NCBI GenBank assembly: GCA_004293815.1
Contig: RDZD01000011.1
Location: 1-64,000 of the forward strand
Reading direction: 5' to 3'
From: Cytophagales bacterium
GTDB lineage: Bacteria > Bacteroidota > Bacteroidia > Cytophagales > Bernardetiaceae
Length of the DNA stretch: 64,000 nt
Shown: piece after piece, positions 45,154-54,586 of the stretch
How positions within the stretch are numbered: position 1 is the stretch's first letter
How the letters are laid out: every line of letters starts with the position of its first letter
The notes under the pieces: generated by a model
What the model saw: the letters and a program-made list of their open reading frames with translations, nothing else
What the model was told of the DNA's origin: nothing
The model's database searches: none
Translations under genes and position numbers: made by a program

Positions 45154-45855
45154 ATGCAAACTAAGCACCCCCCTCTCATACCACAGCTCTGGGAAGAAGG
45201 CGATACTCTGCTCATTGACAAACCTTTGCAATGGACTTCTTTTGATGTGGTCAATAAACTAAAGCATAAAATAAAGCATCTTTCAGGACAGCGGGTTAAG
45301 GTGGGTCATGCCGGTACACTAGACCCCTTGGCAACAGGTTTGCTTATAGTTTGTGTAGGCCCCAAAACAAAGCAAATAGACCAGATTCAAAATGCAGATA
45401 AAACCTACATAGCCAAAATTAGATTGGGTCAAACTACGGCTTCTTATGATGCTGAAACACCTGTTTTGGAGGAAAAAAGTACTTCTCATTTGAATTTAGA
45501 ATCTATCAAAGAAGCTCTAAAACCATTCGACGGCTTGATAGAGCAAGTACCACCTGCTTATTCGGCTCTCAAAATAAACGGTAAGCCGGCCTACAAAATG
45601 GCAAGAAAAGGTCAGGCGGTGGAATTAACAAAAAGAGAAATTTTGATTTCAAATATAGAAATCATTAGCTTTGAAAATCCTGTTTTGGAACTTTCGATTA
45701 GCTGTTCAAAAGGTACATACATCAGAAGTATTGCCCATGATCTAGGCGGAAAAATAGGCGTAGGTGCCCATCTGAATGGTCTTATACGCACAAAAATAGG
45801 CACTTACCATCTGCAAGATGCTTGGAACCTCAACGAATTGATTGCCTGTTTTTGA
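45154..45855 (+). CDS. truB: tRNA pseudouridine(55) synthase
   Basis: Makes pseudouridine 55 in the T loop of tRNAs. 233 aa from the ATG at 45154 (a TTG sits one codon before). The core motif is GHAGTLDPLATGLL with the nucleophilic Asp57, then TYIAKIRLGQTTASYDAE, QVPPAYSALKINGKPAYK and SCSKGTYIRSIAHDLGGKIG. The short form without a C-terminal PUA domain is usual in Bacteroidota. It follows the MDR gene in an apparent operon. Confidence 0.95.
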   Translation: MQTKHPPLIPQLWEEGDTLLIDKPLQWTSFDVVNKLKHKIKHLSGQRVKVGHAGTLDPLATGLLIVCVGPKTKQIDQIQNADKTYIAKIRLGQTTASYDAETPVLEEKSTSHLNLESIKEALKPFDGLIEQVPPAYSALKINGKPAYKMARKGQAVELTKREILISNIEIISFENPVLELSISCSKGTYIRSIAHDLGGKIGVGAHLNGLIRTKIGTYHLQDAWNLNELIACF

Positions 45856-45989
45856 AACTAAAGTTTTTACTTCAACGTTAAAGATTAGGAGTCTAGGGTG
45901 TGTTGGCACTGGATTTAATTTGCAGTTGGCAAAGTATTTGCTCACTAACAAGTAAGGTTTTCTTTATTTTCTCAAAAACAAAAAATAAT

Positions 45990-46127
45990 ATGAAAAAGGT
46001 TTTTCTTAGATTTTTTGCTGTATGCGCTTTCGGTATAGCCACAGCCTCTTTTACATCTTGCACTGTGCAACTAGGAGACGGTGAACAGATGGAAGACGAT
46101 GATGATGACGAAGAATTTGATGACTAG
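45990..46127 (+). CDS. tiny acidic lipoprotein
   Basis: 45 aa starting at ATG 45990 (MKKVFLRFFAVCAFGIATAS), followed by FTSC, a lipobox at about residue 24, so the mature part is about 22 aa. The mature tail is almost all acidic: a run of D and E from about 34 onward. It has the look of a secreted, lipid-anchored calcium- or cation-binding tail, but no family is known. The upstream ORF start at 45900 is rejected because it precedes the signal peptide. It lies before a strong terminator and rpoD, and could be part of the truB transcript. Confidence 0.65.
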   Translation: MKKVFLRFFAVCAFGIATASFTSCTVQLGDGEQMEDDDDDEEFDD

Positions 46128-46170
46128 AAAGTCTCTTTACGTTTGACTCTATGCACATTTAAAGTTTTGT

Positions 46171-46210
46171 ACCCTTTACAACACTTTCTGAGTGTTGTAA
46201 AGGGTTTTTT
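46171..46210 (+). terminator. 15-bp perfect terminator hairpin
   Basis: ACCCTTTACAACACT (46171-46185), loop TTCTG, AGTGTTGTAAAGGGT (46191-46205), then TTTTT. It ends the truB/lipoprotein transcript. Confidence 0.9.
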
Positions 46211-46374
46211 GCGTAAAAATTGAAAGCTTACACCAAAGTTACTTAAGTCGCTTTTTTGCCAATCATAAAGTGCTTAAAGCGTGAGCTTACGCATAATCCT
46301 ATTGGAATAGTATTTTTTTTCATCGCAAAACAACTTTTCTTTCTGTGTTTTTCGTTATAAGGAAAAATATTTAC

Positions 46375-46382
46375 TATCTTTG
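46375..46382 (+). promoter_or_regulatory. TAnnTTTG box of the rpoD promoter
   Basis: TATCTTTG is a perfect match followed by CGG, about 135 nt before the rpoD ATG. The upstream element is only loosely TTT-like. The gap 46211-46516 holds no other recognised feature. Confidence 0.6.
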
Positions 46383-46516
46383 CGGCTTAATTGCGCTTGG
46401 TCTGCTCTTGCTTGTGTCTGACTAAGCCTTAATAAAATAACAAAAAGTTTTATTTTCGGTTTAAACAATATCAATAGATTGGGTTCTTAAATTAGACTCG
46501 AACTAAACACTTTGCT

Positions 46517-47380
46517 ATGAGACAGCTTAAAATCAGCAAACAGATAACCAATCGCGAGAGTCAGTCGCTAGACAAGTACCTACAAGAGATAGGTAAGGTG
46601 GATCTACTGACCCCAGACGAGGAGGTAGAGCTAGCCAAGCGTATCAGAGAGGGCGACCAAGTGGCTCTTGAGAAGCTGACTAAAGCTAACCTGCGCTTTG
46701 TGGTGTCAGTGGCTAAGCAGTACCAGAATCAGGGTCTTTCGTTGGGCGACCTTATCAATGAAGGTAATTTGGGTCTCATCAAGGCTGCGCAGCGTTTTGA
46801 TGAAACACGTGGTTTTAAGTTTATTTCTTATGCTGTGTGGTGGATTCGCCAATCTATTTTGCAGGCATTGGCTGAGCAGTCGCGTATTGTGCGCTTGCCC
46901 CTCAACCGTGTAGGCTCTCTCAATAAAATTACAAAAACTTTTTCAGAACTAGAACAAAAGTTTGAACGCGAACCTTCACCTGAAGAGCTGGCAGAGCATT
47001 TAGAACTTACTACTAGTGAGGTGATAGATACCATGAAAATTTCTGGTCGTCATGTGTCAATGGATGCGCCTTTTATTCAGGGTGAAGACAGTACGCTTCT
47101 GGACGTTTTGGAGAATGATTCAGATGAAAAGCCAGATTCAGAACTGATGAATGACTCGCTGAGGAAAGAAGTCAAACGTGCCTTGGCTACACTCACACAA
47201 CGCGAGGCTGATGTAGTGAGTCTTTACTTTGGTCTGGACGGCGAATATCCTATGACTTTGGAAGAAATAGGCGAAAAGTTCAATCTCACACGTGAGCGCG
47301 TAAGACAAATCAAAGAAAAAGCCATCAGAAGGCTACGTCATACCTCTCGGAGCAAGGCACTCAAGCCTTATTTGGGCTAG
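46517..47380 (+). CDS. rpoD: primary RNA polymerase sigma factor (sigma-70 type)
   Basis: Vegetative sigma factor; 287 aa, the short form without the long region 1.1 and non-conserved region, as in Bacteroidota. Region 1.2 starts [20 protein letters not shown], region 2 has [20 protein letters not shown] and [20 protein letters not shown], and region 4 ends with [20 protein letters not shown]. It recognises the TTTG/TAnnTTTG promoters seen throughout this window. Long 5' leader after its own TATCTTTG promoter. Confidence 0.96.
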   Translation: MRQLKISKQITNRESQSLDKYLQEIGKVDLLTPDEEVELAKRIREGDQVALEKLTKANLRFVVSVAKQYQNQGLSLGDLINEGNLGLIKAAQRFDETRGFKFISYAVWWIRQSILQALAEQSRIVRLPLNRVGSLNKITKTFSELEQKFEREPSPEELAEHLELTTSEVIDTMKISGRHVSMDAPFIQGEDSTLLDVLENDSDEKPDSELMNDSLRKEVKRALATLTQREADVVSLYFGLDGEYPMTLEEIGEKFNLTRERVRQIKEKAIRRLRHTSRSKALKPYLG

Positions 47381-47439
47381 ATATTGTTTCAAAAAGTCTT
47401 TTAAACCTTAAAATTTATTAGCGAGCCTTGTCAAAAATC

Positions 47440-47838
47440 ATGAGCACAGATGTACACGTAGCAGCCGCCAAACTTCAAAAAGCCATTGAAGAACATTTAG
47501 GCGTGGAAGGAGGCTTGGTGTTTGATTTTACGAACGAAGCCAATCAAGTAAAGCTCAACCTAATAACAGTAAACTCTAGACATAATCAGTCGTTTTTGTT
47601 TCATACGGAAGTGGGTTTAGACCGACTCGATGCACTTCGCAAGATGTTAGAGTATCTTAAGAGCTATCGCGATAAAGAAAATACTTACACCATACAGTGG
47701 CGGTCTGGTCACCAAGGCGAACTGCATACCTCTTACTTCAGAGCCAGAAATATTTATGAAGCGTTAGACAAACTTTATTTTGGTCGTGATTTGGCTACGA
47801 TTACCGTTTATAATGTGGTAATGAATCCGCAAGCCTAA
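47440..47838 (+). CDS. conserved hypothetical protein, unknown
   Basis: 132 aa from ATG 47440 (a TTG at 47428 starts the longer frame). Compact alpha/beta, with HVAAAKLQKAIEEHLGVEGG, a beta-rich middle (LVFDFTNEANQVKLNLITVN, FLFHTEVGLDRLDALRKMLE), and TYTIQWRSGHQGELHTSYFR. The last part reads LDKLYFGRDLATITVYNVVM. No domain is recognised. It sits 60 bp after rpoD and 22 bp before the LolC/E-like permease, so the three may be co-transcribed. Confidence 0.65.
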   Translation: MSTDVHVAAAKLQKAIEEHLGVEGGLVFDFTNEANQVKLNLITVNSRHNQSFLFHTEVGLDRLDALRKMLEYLKSYRDKENTYTIQWRSGHQGELHTSYFRARNIYEALDKLYFGRDLATITVYNVVMNPQA

Positions 47839-47860
47839 AGCAAGCAGGGTTTTGGGACAC

Positions 47861-49087
47861 ATGAATACCGCACGTTGGATAGCACAGCGCATTGGGCAGG
47901 ACAAGAATATAGGCTTTTCGCGAGCAGTAGAATATATCGCAGTTGGCAGCATTGCACTGGGCTTGTCTGTATTGATTGTTTCTTTCTCTATTTTTGAAGG
48001 GTTCAAGTCTAAGCTAACCGATAAAATCTGTCATTTTTCGGGGCATTTTCAGCTGTCAGGCTATGACTCTAATCTAGCTTTTGACGAAGCCAAACCAATT
48101 TCTACTCAAAACCCCAGCCTAAAAAAGATTAGCCAACTGCCCTTTTTTAGTTATATGCAGCCGTACACCAAGAGGGCTGCCTTACTTAAGTCGGATACCG
48201 AAGTAGCGGGTGTTATTCTCAAAGGTGTAGAAAAAAGCAAGACCCTGAACCCTTTAGAACAATATCTTACAGAGGGTACTTACTTAAACTTTCCTGATAC
48301 AACCGCCTCTAATGATTTGATTCTGAGTGAGCATATTGCTAAAAATCTCAGTCTCAAGCTCAATGATTCGCTAGTGGCGCATTTTGTGGAGAATAAAATG
48401 CGTTCAAGATACCGAAAAATGCGTGTGGCAGGTATTTACCGCAGTAACCTAGAGGAATTTGATCACAGCGTTGTCCTGTGTGATATGCGACTTGTGCAAA
48501 AGCTTAATAACTGGCCTGATACACTGGTTGGTGGTTATGAATTATTTTTTGAAAGCTTGCTTCTAGCCTCAGAGCAAACCGATGCTATTCTGGATGAATT
48601 AGATTATGCGACTACCTTAAGCTCCGTTTATGAACTCTACAGTTACTTTTTTGACTGGTTTAGAATTATCGACCGCAATGTCTTTATCTTTTTATCTATC
48701 ATCGTTTTTGTGGCCTTATTTAACATCATTTCGGTACTCCTGATTATGATTGTTGAGCGCATTGAAATGATAGGCGTGCTCAAAACCATAGGCGCAAATA
48801 ACTGGCAGTTACAGCGAATTTTTTTTTATAAAAGCTTAAAACTGATGTACTGGGGGCTTTTTTTTGGAAACTTTTTTGGTTTAGGCTTTTGTTGGGTACA
48901 AGACCAGTGGGGACTTATACCGCTTGATGAGGCCACATACTATACATCGGCAGTGCCTATAGAGTTGAGTTACATAGTATGTGCAATTTTAAACGTCATT
49001 GTGGTGCTCCTAGTCCTTCTCATGATGCTTTTGCCTACTTTTTTAATAAGCTTTATTAAGCCAGTTAAGGCTATCCGTTTTCAGTAA
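47861..49087 (+). CDS. ABC transporter permease, LolC/LolE (FtsX) type
   Basis: 408 aa from the ATG at 47861. N-terminal span (VEYIAVGSIALGLSVLIVSFSI), a periplasmic domain of about 200 aa (MacB-PCD-like), then a three-span FtsX bundle: VFIFLSIIVFVALFNIISVL, the coupling segment VERIEMIGVLKTIGANNWQL, MYWGLFFGNFFGLGF and ILNVIVVLLVLLMMLLPTFL. LolC/E extract lipoproteins from the inner membrane with the ATPase LolD. No ATPase is adjacent. The orphan LolD-like gene at 20286-21032 is a candidate partner. Bacteroidota typically have single-chain permeases of this kind. Confidence 0.85.
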   Translation: MNTARWIAQRIGQDKNIGFSRAVEYIAVGSIALGLSVLIVSFSIFEGFKSKLTDKICHFSGHFQLSGYDSNLAFDEAKPISTQNPSLKKISQLPFFSYMQPYTKRAALLKSDTEVAGVILKGVEKSKTLNPLEQYLTEGTYLNFPDTTASNDLILSEHIAKNLSLKLNDSLVAHFVENKMRSRYRKMRVAGIYRSNLEEFDHSVVLCDMRLVQKLNNWPDTLVGGYELFFESLLLASEQTDAILDELDYATTLSSVYELYSYFFDWFRIIDRNVFIFLSIIVFVALFNIISVLLIMIVERIEMIGVLKTIGANNWQLQRIFFYKSLKLMYWGLFFGNFFGLGFCWVQDQWGLIPLDEATYYTSAVPIELSYIVCAILNVIVVLLVLLMMLLPTFLISFIKPVKAIRFQ

Positions 49088-49141
49088 ATCTACTCTGTTT
49101 TATCTGGTATAGCCTGCAAGAACGCAGATTTAGATATAAAA

Positions 49142-49168
49142 AAAACCATCTTGTATCAAGACGGTTTT
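49142..49168 (+). terminator. terminator after the LolC/E-like permease
   Basis: AAAACC-A-TCTTG (49142-49153) pairs with CAAGA-C-GGTTTT (49157-49168), one mismatch, T-rich end. Confidence 0.55.
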
Positions 49169-49182
49169 AAGGGCAATAAGAG

Positions 49183-49255
49183 AGCCCCCTATCGGGATCG
49201 AACCAATGACCTACTGATTACAAATCAGTTGCTCTACCAGCTGAGCTAAGGAGGC
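49183..49255 (-). tRNA. tRNA-Thr (anticodon TGT)
   Basis: 73 nt on the minus strand. The 5' arm is GCCTCCT, the D arm has AGCTCAGCTGGTAGAGC, the anticodon arm has stem ACTGA/TCAGT with loop TTTGTAA (anticodon TGT), and the T arm has GGTTCGA. The acceptor pairs GCCTCCT with AGGGGGC, with one G-U pair, and T as discriminator base. No CCA is encoded. It decodes ACA (and other ACN by wobble). It stands alone between the permease and the SpoIIE gene. Confidence 0.95.
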
Positions 49256-49370
49256 TTGTGTTTTTATTGCGATGCAAAGGTAGGTGTTTTTTTTATTTCT
49301 GCAAAACTTTTTATAGATTTTTTTATTTTTTTCTGGTGTTCAGCTTGGATTGTGGCAGAAGTATCGTTTG

Positions 49371-51782
49371 CTAAAGCCTAAATCCAATAATAAGCACGTC
49401 ATCTGTTTGCTTCTTATGCCCCTTCCAATCATTAAAGGTTGTGGATAAAGCAATTTGCTGTTCAGGCAACGGCAAATGACTAATCGAGTGTAGGTATTCA
49501 ATAAGTCTCTTTCTCATAAACTTCTTATCGTCTTTTCCGCCAAACTGATCTTGATAACCATCTGAACCCATGTAGGCCATAACCCCATCCCCTATGTCAA
49601 TGACGGTATCCTCAAAAGAGTGTCCCTTAGCACCATCAATACTATTTTTCGCGCCTTTGATATACTGAGCAGAATTATCTCGTATGCACAGCATACCACT
49701 CTTAGCTCCAGAGAACACTACTTTTTTACGTTTGTGCTCAATACAGCAGATGGCAGCATCCATACCGTCACGCATAGTGTAGTCATCGCTTTTTCTTAGT
49801 ACCTCTTTCAAACTTTCGTTCATTTTGAGAAGAATATGAGCAGGTCTATAAATTTCATAGTCGTGCACTACCTTATTCAGCAAGGATTCGCATATCAAAG
49901 ATATAAAAGCACCTGGCACACCGTGCCCAGTACAATCTGCTGCTACCAAAATGGATTTGTCGTATTTGTCTGCAAACCAATAAAAGTCGCCACTGACAAT
50001 ATCGCGGGGCTGAAAGAAAATAAAACTATCGGGTATTTTTGAAGCAATAGCCTTAGGAGAAGGCAAAATGGCGTATTGTATGCGCTGAGCATAGCGAATA
50101 CTGTCCTGAACTTGTTGGGTTTGGTATCTGATATCTTTTACCCTCTGTTCTACCTCGTGCTCGAGGCGTTCGTTATTTTTCGCAAGCTCTTTGTTGTATG
50201 CTTTTATACTAAGTTCATGCTCCTTGCGGATATTTATATCGCGCTGTATACAGATAAAGCCTTCTAGATGATTATCTTTATCAAAAAATGGCGTAACGCC
50301 CAGCTCTATCCAGTAAGTGCTGTTGTCACGTCGATAGTAGAGGACTTCCTGAGTGAAAGGGACTTTTTTAAGCAAGCCACTTTCTATATTTGCTTGATGT
50401 GTTATAGCAGTTAATGGCCCTTGGAGCATCAAATTAAGTTTTTTTCCATAAAGTTCTTGTTCGAAATAACCAGTGAGGGTTACGGTGGCTTTGTTACACC
50501 ATACGATATCGTAAGCAGCATTTGTGATAAAAACAGACTCTGAAATCTCCTCGGCTATGATAGAAAGCTGCCTAACTTGCTGTGCAAAAGACTGAAACTC
50601 GGTGATATCTTCAATAAAAAAAGTGTGTCGTTCTGTATTGGTATGTACCTCATCATAACTCCCTATGCTAATTTTGGTATTTAGAACAGTTTCATCTTTG
50701 CAAACAATTTTCACGGACTGAAAATTCTGGTTACTTTGAAACTCTAGTGCAATAACGAGTGATTCAAAACTCTGAAATTGGTTGCTGAGAATGAGGTCTA
50801 GAAAGTACTTCTCTTCAAGTTCATGCCCTTTGCTACGCCAGAGCCTTGTGGCAGCTCTATTAGCGAAGCGAACTTGTCCTTCACGGTCAGTAGAAATAAT
50901 TGCAAAGCTACAGTCGTTAAGAACATCATGAAAAACTTGAGCCTGTTTTTTTACTAGCCGTCTTTCTTTCTCTATGGCTTCACCTGTGATGAGCAGCTCC
51001 TCCATATTTCGAATAAGCTTGCTCTCTGCTACTTTGAGTTCAGATTGAATGTCTTCAAGTACTCTGTTTGCTTTCTTTAAGTCTTCTTTTCTGTTGCTTA
51101 GCTCCATAAAGGCTTGGTCAGAGGCAAGCATAGCAGGTCTTAGCACTAGCCGCATCACAATATATAACAGCACCATCAGCAGTACAAAACCCGCTAGTAA
51201 AACGACTTGAATCAAGGAGAGGCGAGCTATACTCGTTTGTGTAATGTGGTGAACAAAACCTCTCATTACGTCTGCAAAGAGAGACTCTGCTGCCGATATA
51301 CGCTTGATTGACTCAACTTTATCTGCATTAGACACATTTTCTTTAGTCACCACATAGGCATTTTGATGCATAATGTCCACCAAACGATTGAGCCGACTTA
51401 TGTAAAAAAATGCACTATCACAGCTACGACTAATTGAAGCAATCCCAGAAGCCTCACCGATCATAAGGGCTTTATGTGAGTACAAAAAATCATCTGCTAC
51501 GGCTTTAAGCTTGCTTTGTTTTTGAGTAAACGGTTCTAAACTGTCATAAACAATGAGTAAAGATAACTTGGCTATTTCCTGACTTTTATGCTGCTGACGT
51601 ACTGTGTAGTAGATAGCAAGCTCTTCCTTGGTATATCTATCAATTAAATAGATCACACTAGAAACTAGAGCCAAACCGAATGCCAACAATACAATACTGT
51701 AGGTTCGATAAGCCCTTTTGAAAAGAATAGAAGGCAAAGAAGGCATAAAACTAAACTGTTCTTGCAAGCTATAACTAGTCAT
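49371..51782 (-). CDS. PAS-containing SpoIIE-type PP2C phosphatase, membrane-bound
   Basis: 803 aa. Span 1 (about 25-45), an extracytoplasmic sensor domain (45-190) and span 2 (about 192-212). A coiled coil (225-280) precedes two PAS domains (about 290-400 and 405-520; for example FANRAATRLWRSKGHELEEK, YDIVWCNKATVTLTGYFEQE), then a coil KHELSIKAYNKELAKNNERL-like segment. A SpoIIE domain follows from about 590: QPRDIVSGDFYWFADKY, VAADCTGHGVPGAFISLIC and SGMLCIRDN, with YMGSDGYQDQFGG near the end. The metal-binding Asp residues are present. It likely controls anti-sigma or STAS partners, which are not in the window. Confidence 0.85.
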   Translation of the reverse strand: MTSYSLQEQFSFMPSLPSILFKRAYRTYSIVLLAFGLALVSSVIYLIDRYTKEELAIYYTVRQQHKSQEIAKLSLLIVYDSLEPFTQKQSKLKAVADDFLYSHKALMIGEASGIASISRSCDSAFFYISRLNRLVDIMHQNAYVVTKENVSNADKVESIKRISAAESLFADVMRGFVHHITQTSIARLSLIQVVLLAGFVLLMVLLYIVMRLVLRPAMLASDQAFMELSNRKEDLKKANRVLEDIQSELKVAESKLIRNMEELLITGEAIEKERRLVKKQAQVFHDVLNDCSFAIISTDREGQVRFANRAATRLWRSKGHELEEKYFLDLILSNQFQSFESLVIALEFQSNQNFQSVKIVCKDETVLNTKISIGSYDEVHTNTERHTFFIEDITEFQSFAQQVRQLSIIAEEISESVFITNAAYDIVWCNKATVTLTGYFEQELYGKKLNLMLQGPLTAITHQANIESGLLKKVPFTQEVLYYRRDNSTYWIELGVTPFFDKDNHLEGFICIQRDINIRKEHELSIKAYNKELAKNNERLEHEVEQRVKDIRYQTQQVQDSIRYAQRIQYAILPSPKAIASKIPDSFIFFQPRDIVSGDFYWFADKYDKSILVAADCTGHGVPGAFISLICESLLNKVVHDYEIYRPAHILLKMNESLKEVLRKSDDYTMRDGMDAAICCIEHKRKKVVFSGAKSGMLCIRDNSAQYIKGAKNSIDGAKGHSFEDTVIDIGDGVMAYMGSDGYQDQFGGKDDKKFMRKRLIEYLHSISHLPLPEQQIALSTTFNDWKGHKKQTDDVLIIGFRL

Positions 51783-51848
51783 AGCAGCACTTATTAAAAC
51801 TGAATAAAAAAAGTGTCAATTATCACACCAATTTGGTTTGATAAATGC

Positions 51849-52838
51849 CTAAAAAATCATAATTTGAGGCTTATTAGCCAACACTTCTTCTACAGCTTCC
51901 ATGACTTCATTTGTGAGCTTAGAGAGCACCAAAACAGCCTTCATGTTTTCTATTACCTGAGTAGGCTTAGATGCACCCGTTAAAGCGGTACTGACATTGG
52001 GGTTTTTGAGCACCCAAGCCAAGGCCAATTGTGGCAAGCTAAGACCTAATTCTGAAGCGATTTCTGTTAAAATACCAACCTTTTCTACCTTTAGTTTAGC
52101 TTCTTCACCCACAAGTTTTTCTTTTAGCCACCCCATTCCTTCTATTTCAGCTCGCGAGTCTTTTGGGGCAATACCGCTATTGTATTTGCCTGTGAGGAGC
52201 CCAGAAGCCAGCGGCGACCATATTGTTGTACCTAGTCCTATATCTTCATACAATCTTGAATACTCTACCTCCACGCGTTCGCGATGAAACATATTGTACT
52301 GAGGCTGCTCCATAGTAGGAGGTATCAAATTATACTGTCTTGCAGCACTATAAGCAGCTTGTATTTCCTGAGCAGACCATTCAGAAGTGCCCCAATAGAG
52401 TATCTTGCCTTGTGTAACAAGGTCGCTCATGGCACGAACGGTTTCTTCAATGGGCGTGTTTAAGTCTGGTCTATGACAAAAGTAAAGATCTAGGTAATCT
52501 ACCTGCAAGCGTTTGAGAGCAGCATGACATGCCTCCACAACACGCTTACGGCTCAAGCCCTTCTGGTTGGGTTTATCACCACCCCAAAACACCTTGCTAG
52601 ATACTAAAAAAGAATCACGCTGCCAGCCAGACTTTTTGAGAATATTACCCATTATGATTTCTGACTGACCACGTGCGTACACTTCTGCATTGTCAAAGAA
52701 ATTTACGCCTGCGTCATACGCCAAGTGCATGAGCTTTTCAGCTTCAGACTCACCTATTTGCTTGCCAAACGTAACCCAAGAGCCAAAAGAGAGCGCACTC
52801 ACTTGTAAGCCTGATTTGCCTAAACGACGATATTCCAT
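51849..52838 (-). CDS. aldo/keto reductase, voltage-gated K+ channel beta-subunit type
   Basis: 329 aa NADPH-dependent aldo/keto reductase. Start MEYRRLGKSGLQVSALSFGS and the tetrad Asp-Tyr (FFDNAEVYARGQSE), Lys (VSSKVFWGGDKPNQKGLSRK) and His (LYFCHRPDLNTPIEETVRAM). QPQYNMFHRERVEVEYSRLY and PLASGLLTGKYNSG follow. The segment SSKVFWGG is typical of the Kv-beta/YghZ-type subgroup. The natural substrate is unknown. Downstream of pyrB by 108 bp on the same strand; a link is not evident. Confidence 0.9.
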   Translation of the reverse strand: MEYRRLGKSGLQVSALSFGSWVTFGKQIGESEAEKLMHLAYDAGVNFFDNAEVYARGQSEIIMGNILKKSGWQRDSFLVSSKVFWGGDKPNQKGLSRKRVVEACHAALKRLQVDYLDLYFCHRPDLNTPIEETVRAMSDLVTQGKILYWGTSEWSAQEIQAAYSAARQYNLIPPTMEQPQYNMFHRERVEVEYSRLYEDIGLGTTIWSPLASGLLTGKYNSGIAPKDSRAEIEGMGWLKEKLVGEEAKLKVEKVGILTEIASELGLSLPQLALAWVLKNPNVSTALTGASKPTQVIENMKAVLVLSKLTNEVMEAVEEVLANKPQIMIF

Positions 52839-52946
52839 AGTCTTTTAAAGTTGCTGTGTTTTAGAGTTTTGCAAATATCTATAAAAATATTTAAATTCTA
52901 CAAAAGAAAACCAATATTTAGGTCTAAAAATGCAATAGCATAGTTT

Positions 52947-53888
52947 TTAATGCTGGTTGAGATCGGTGGCCAACAAATATAGAACAGCCATGCGAATAGC
53001 CACACCGTTTTCTACTTGCTCCAAAATAATAGCATGCTTGCTGTCTGCCGCATCGGAGGTGAGTTCTACGCCTCGGTTGATGGGGCCAGGATGCATCAAA
53101 ACAACGGGTTTAGCCAAACTGTCTAGTATCTTTTTGCTAATGCCGTAGAACTGCGCATACTCGCGAAGGGAAGGAATGTCCTGAACAGAAGAATCTTGCC
53201 TCTCGAGCTGTATTCTGAGTACATTAGCCACATCGCACCAGTTCAAAGCATGTTCAAGCTTGTATTCCACCTTTACTCCCAAGCTGCTTATGTAAGTGGG
53301 AATGAGTGTAGGCGGCCCACAAACCATCACCTCAGCACCTAATTTTTTAAGGGCAAAAATATTAGACAAAGCCACGCGGGAATGCCAAATATCGCCAATA
53401 ATGGCTACTCGGACACCTTCCAAATCATGTCCCAGTTTAGCGCGTATTGAAAACGCATCCAGCAAAGCTTGTGTGGGATGTTCGTGTGTGCCGTCGCCTG
53501 CGTTCACCACCACAGCTGGGATGTGTCGCGATAAAAAGTGAGGTGCGCCTGGGCTGGAGTGCCGCATGACCACCATGTCCACTTTCATGGCTAAGATATT
53601 CTTTGTGGTGTCAATAAGCGTTTCGCCTTTTTTAACGGAACTTGTAGAAGCTGAAAAATTAATCACGTCAGCCGAAAGCCTCTTGGCGGCAAGCTCAAAA
53701 GATAGCCGAGTACGTGTGGAATTTTCAAAAAATAAATTGGCAATAGTGATATCACGCAGCGAAGGTACTTTCTTGATGGGCCGGTTCAAAACGCCTTTAA
53801 ACTCGTCTGCGGTATCAAAAATACGGAGTATGTCATCTTTTTGTAGGTCTTTTATACCCAAAAGATGCTTGGTGCTGAGTGCGGACAT
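52947..53888 (-). CDS. pyrB: aspartate carbamoyltransferase catalytic subunit
   Basis: Second step of pyrimidine synthesis: carbamoyl phosphate plus aspartate gives carbamoyl aspartate. 313 aa. The carbamoyl-phosphate loop is FENSTRTRLSFELAAKRL (55-72), then SSVKKGETLIDTTKNI, VMRHSSPGAPHFL, GDGTHEHPTQALLDAFSI, a domain linker with VAIIGDIWHSRVALSN, and HPGPINRGVEL near the end. No PyrI regulatory subunit is nearby. It starts four bases after the MORN-repeat gene's stop, so the two share a transcript. Confidence 0.96.
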   Translation of the reverse strand: MSALSTKHLLGIKDLQKDDILRIFDTADEFKGVLNRPIKKVPSLRDITIANLFFENSTRTRLSFELAAKRLSADVINFSASTSSVKKGETLIDTTKNILAMKVDMVVMRHSSPGAPHFLSRHIPAVVVNAGDGTHEHPTQALLDAFSIRAKLGHDLEGVRVAIIGDIWHSRVALSNIFALKKLGAEVMVCGPPTLIPTYISSLGVKVEYKLEHALNWCDVANVLRIQLERQDSSVQDIPSLREYAQFYGISKKILDSLAKPVVLMHPGPINRGVELTSDAADSKHAIILEQVENGVAIRMAVLYLLATDLNQH

Positions 53889-53892
53889 AAAA

Positions 53893-54549
53893 CTATTTAG
53901 CCTTAATCTTCATTTTTTTCTTCTTGCCGCTTTTTGAATACTTGAACCACTCTCCCGTACGCTTTCCAGAGGTGTATGCACCTTCGTTGAGCAGCACTCC
54001 TTTTTCGTCATAAAAATACCAATAACCGTCCTCTTTACCTTCTTTGTAAGCACCTTTCTGGAGGTTGGTACCATCAGCATTATACACTTCAAATGTCCCG
54101 TCCAGTTGCCCACCTCTATAGTATGATTTTTGCTGGAGTTTTCCGTCGGCATGATAACTGAGCCAAAGCCCTTCGTAAAGATCATTTTTATAAATACCTA
54201 ATTTTTTAATGCTCCCGTCAGGGTAAAAATGATGTGCAGAGTCTTGCTTTGCACCATTCACCCAACTTTCACGTCGCTCAAGTATCCCGTTCTGGTCATA
54301 ATACTTAGCCACCCCTTCAAGAATATCGTCTTTGTACTTTTCGAAGGCCATCACCTTACCCGTAGGATAATAATAAAACCAATAGCCTTGCTTCTTACCG
54401 TCTAGTTTGCGCCCTTCGGCTTTTACAGTACCATTAGGGTGCATTTCTTTGGCTTTTTCTTCTTGTTGGGCTACAGCCAAGTATGAGCTGCATGTAAAAA
54501 ATACCACAAGAACTACAAAGAGTTTGAGTGATTGGAAACTGTGTTTCAT
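53893..54549 (-). CDS. secreted MORN-repeat protein (YwqK-like)
   Basis: 218 aa with a signal peptide (LKLFVVLVVFFTCSSYLAVA, then QQEEK) and about seven MORN_2-type repeats of roughly 22 aa: HPNGTVKAEGRKLDGKKQG, GYWFYYYPTGKVMAFEKYKD, GVAKYYDQNGILERRESWVN, HHFYPDGSIKKLGIYKNDL, GLWLSYHADGKLQQKSYYRG, GTFEVYNADGTNLQKGAYKE and GYWYFYDEKGVLLNEGAY. A very basic C-terminal tail (KSGKKKKMKIKAK) ends it. These repeats form a beta-strand array; the function in Bacteroidota is unclear. pyrB is four bases downstream. A TACTTTTG box at 54587-54594 is its likely -7 element. Confidence 0.82.
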   Translation of the reverse strand: MKHSFQSLKLFVVLVVFFTCSSYLAVAQQEEKAKEMHPNGTVKAEGRKLDGKKQGYWFYYYPTGKVMAFEKYKDDILEGVAKYYDQNGILERRESWVNGAKQDSAHHFYPDGSIKKLGIYKNDLYEGLWLSYHADGKLQQKSYYRGGQLDGTFEVYNADGTNLQKGAYKEGKEDGYWYFYDEKGVLLNEGAYTSGKRTGEWFKYSKSGKKKKMKIKAK

Positions 54550-54586
54550 AGTTTGTTTTGGCTAGTCAAATGACACTTTCAGAAAG

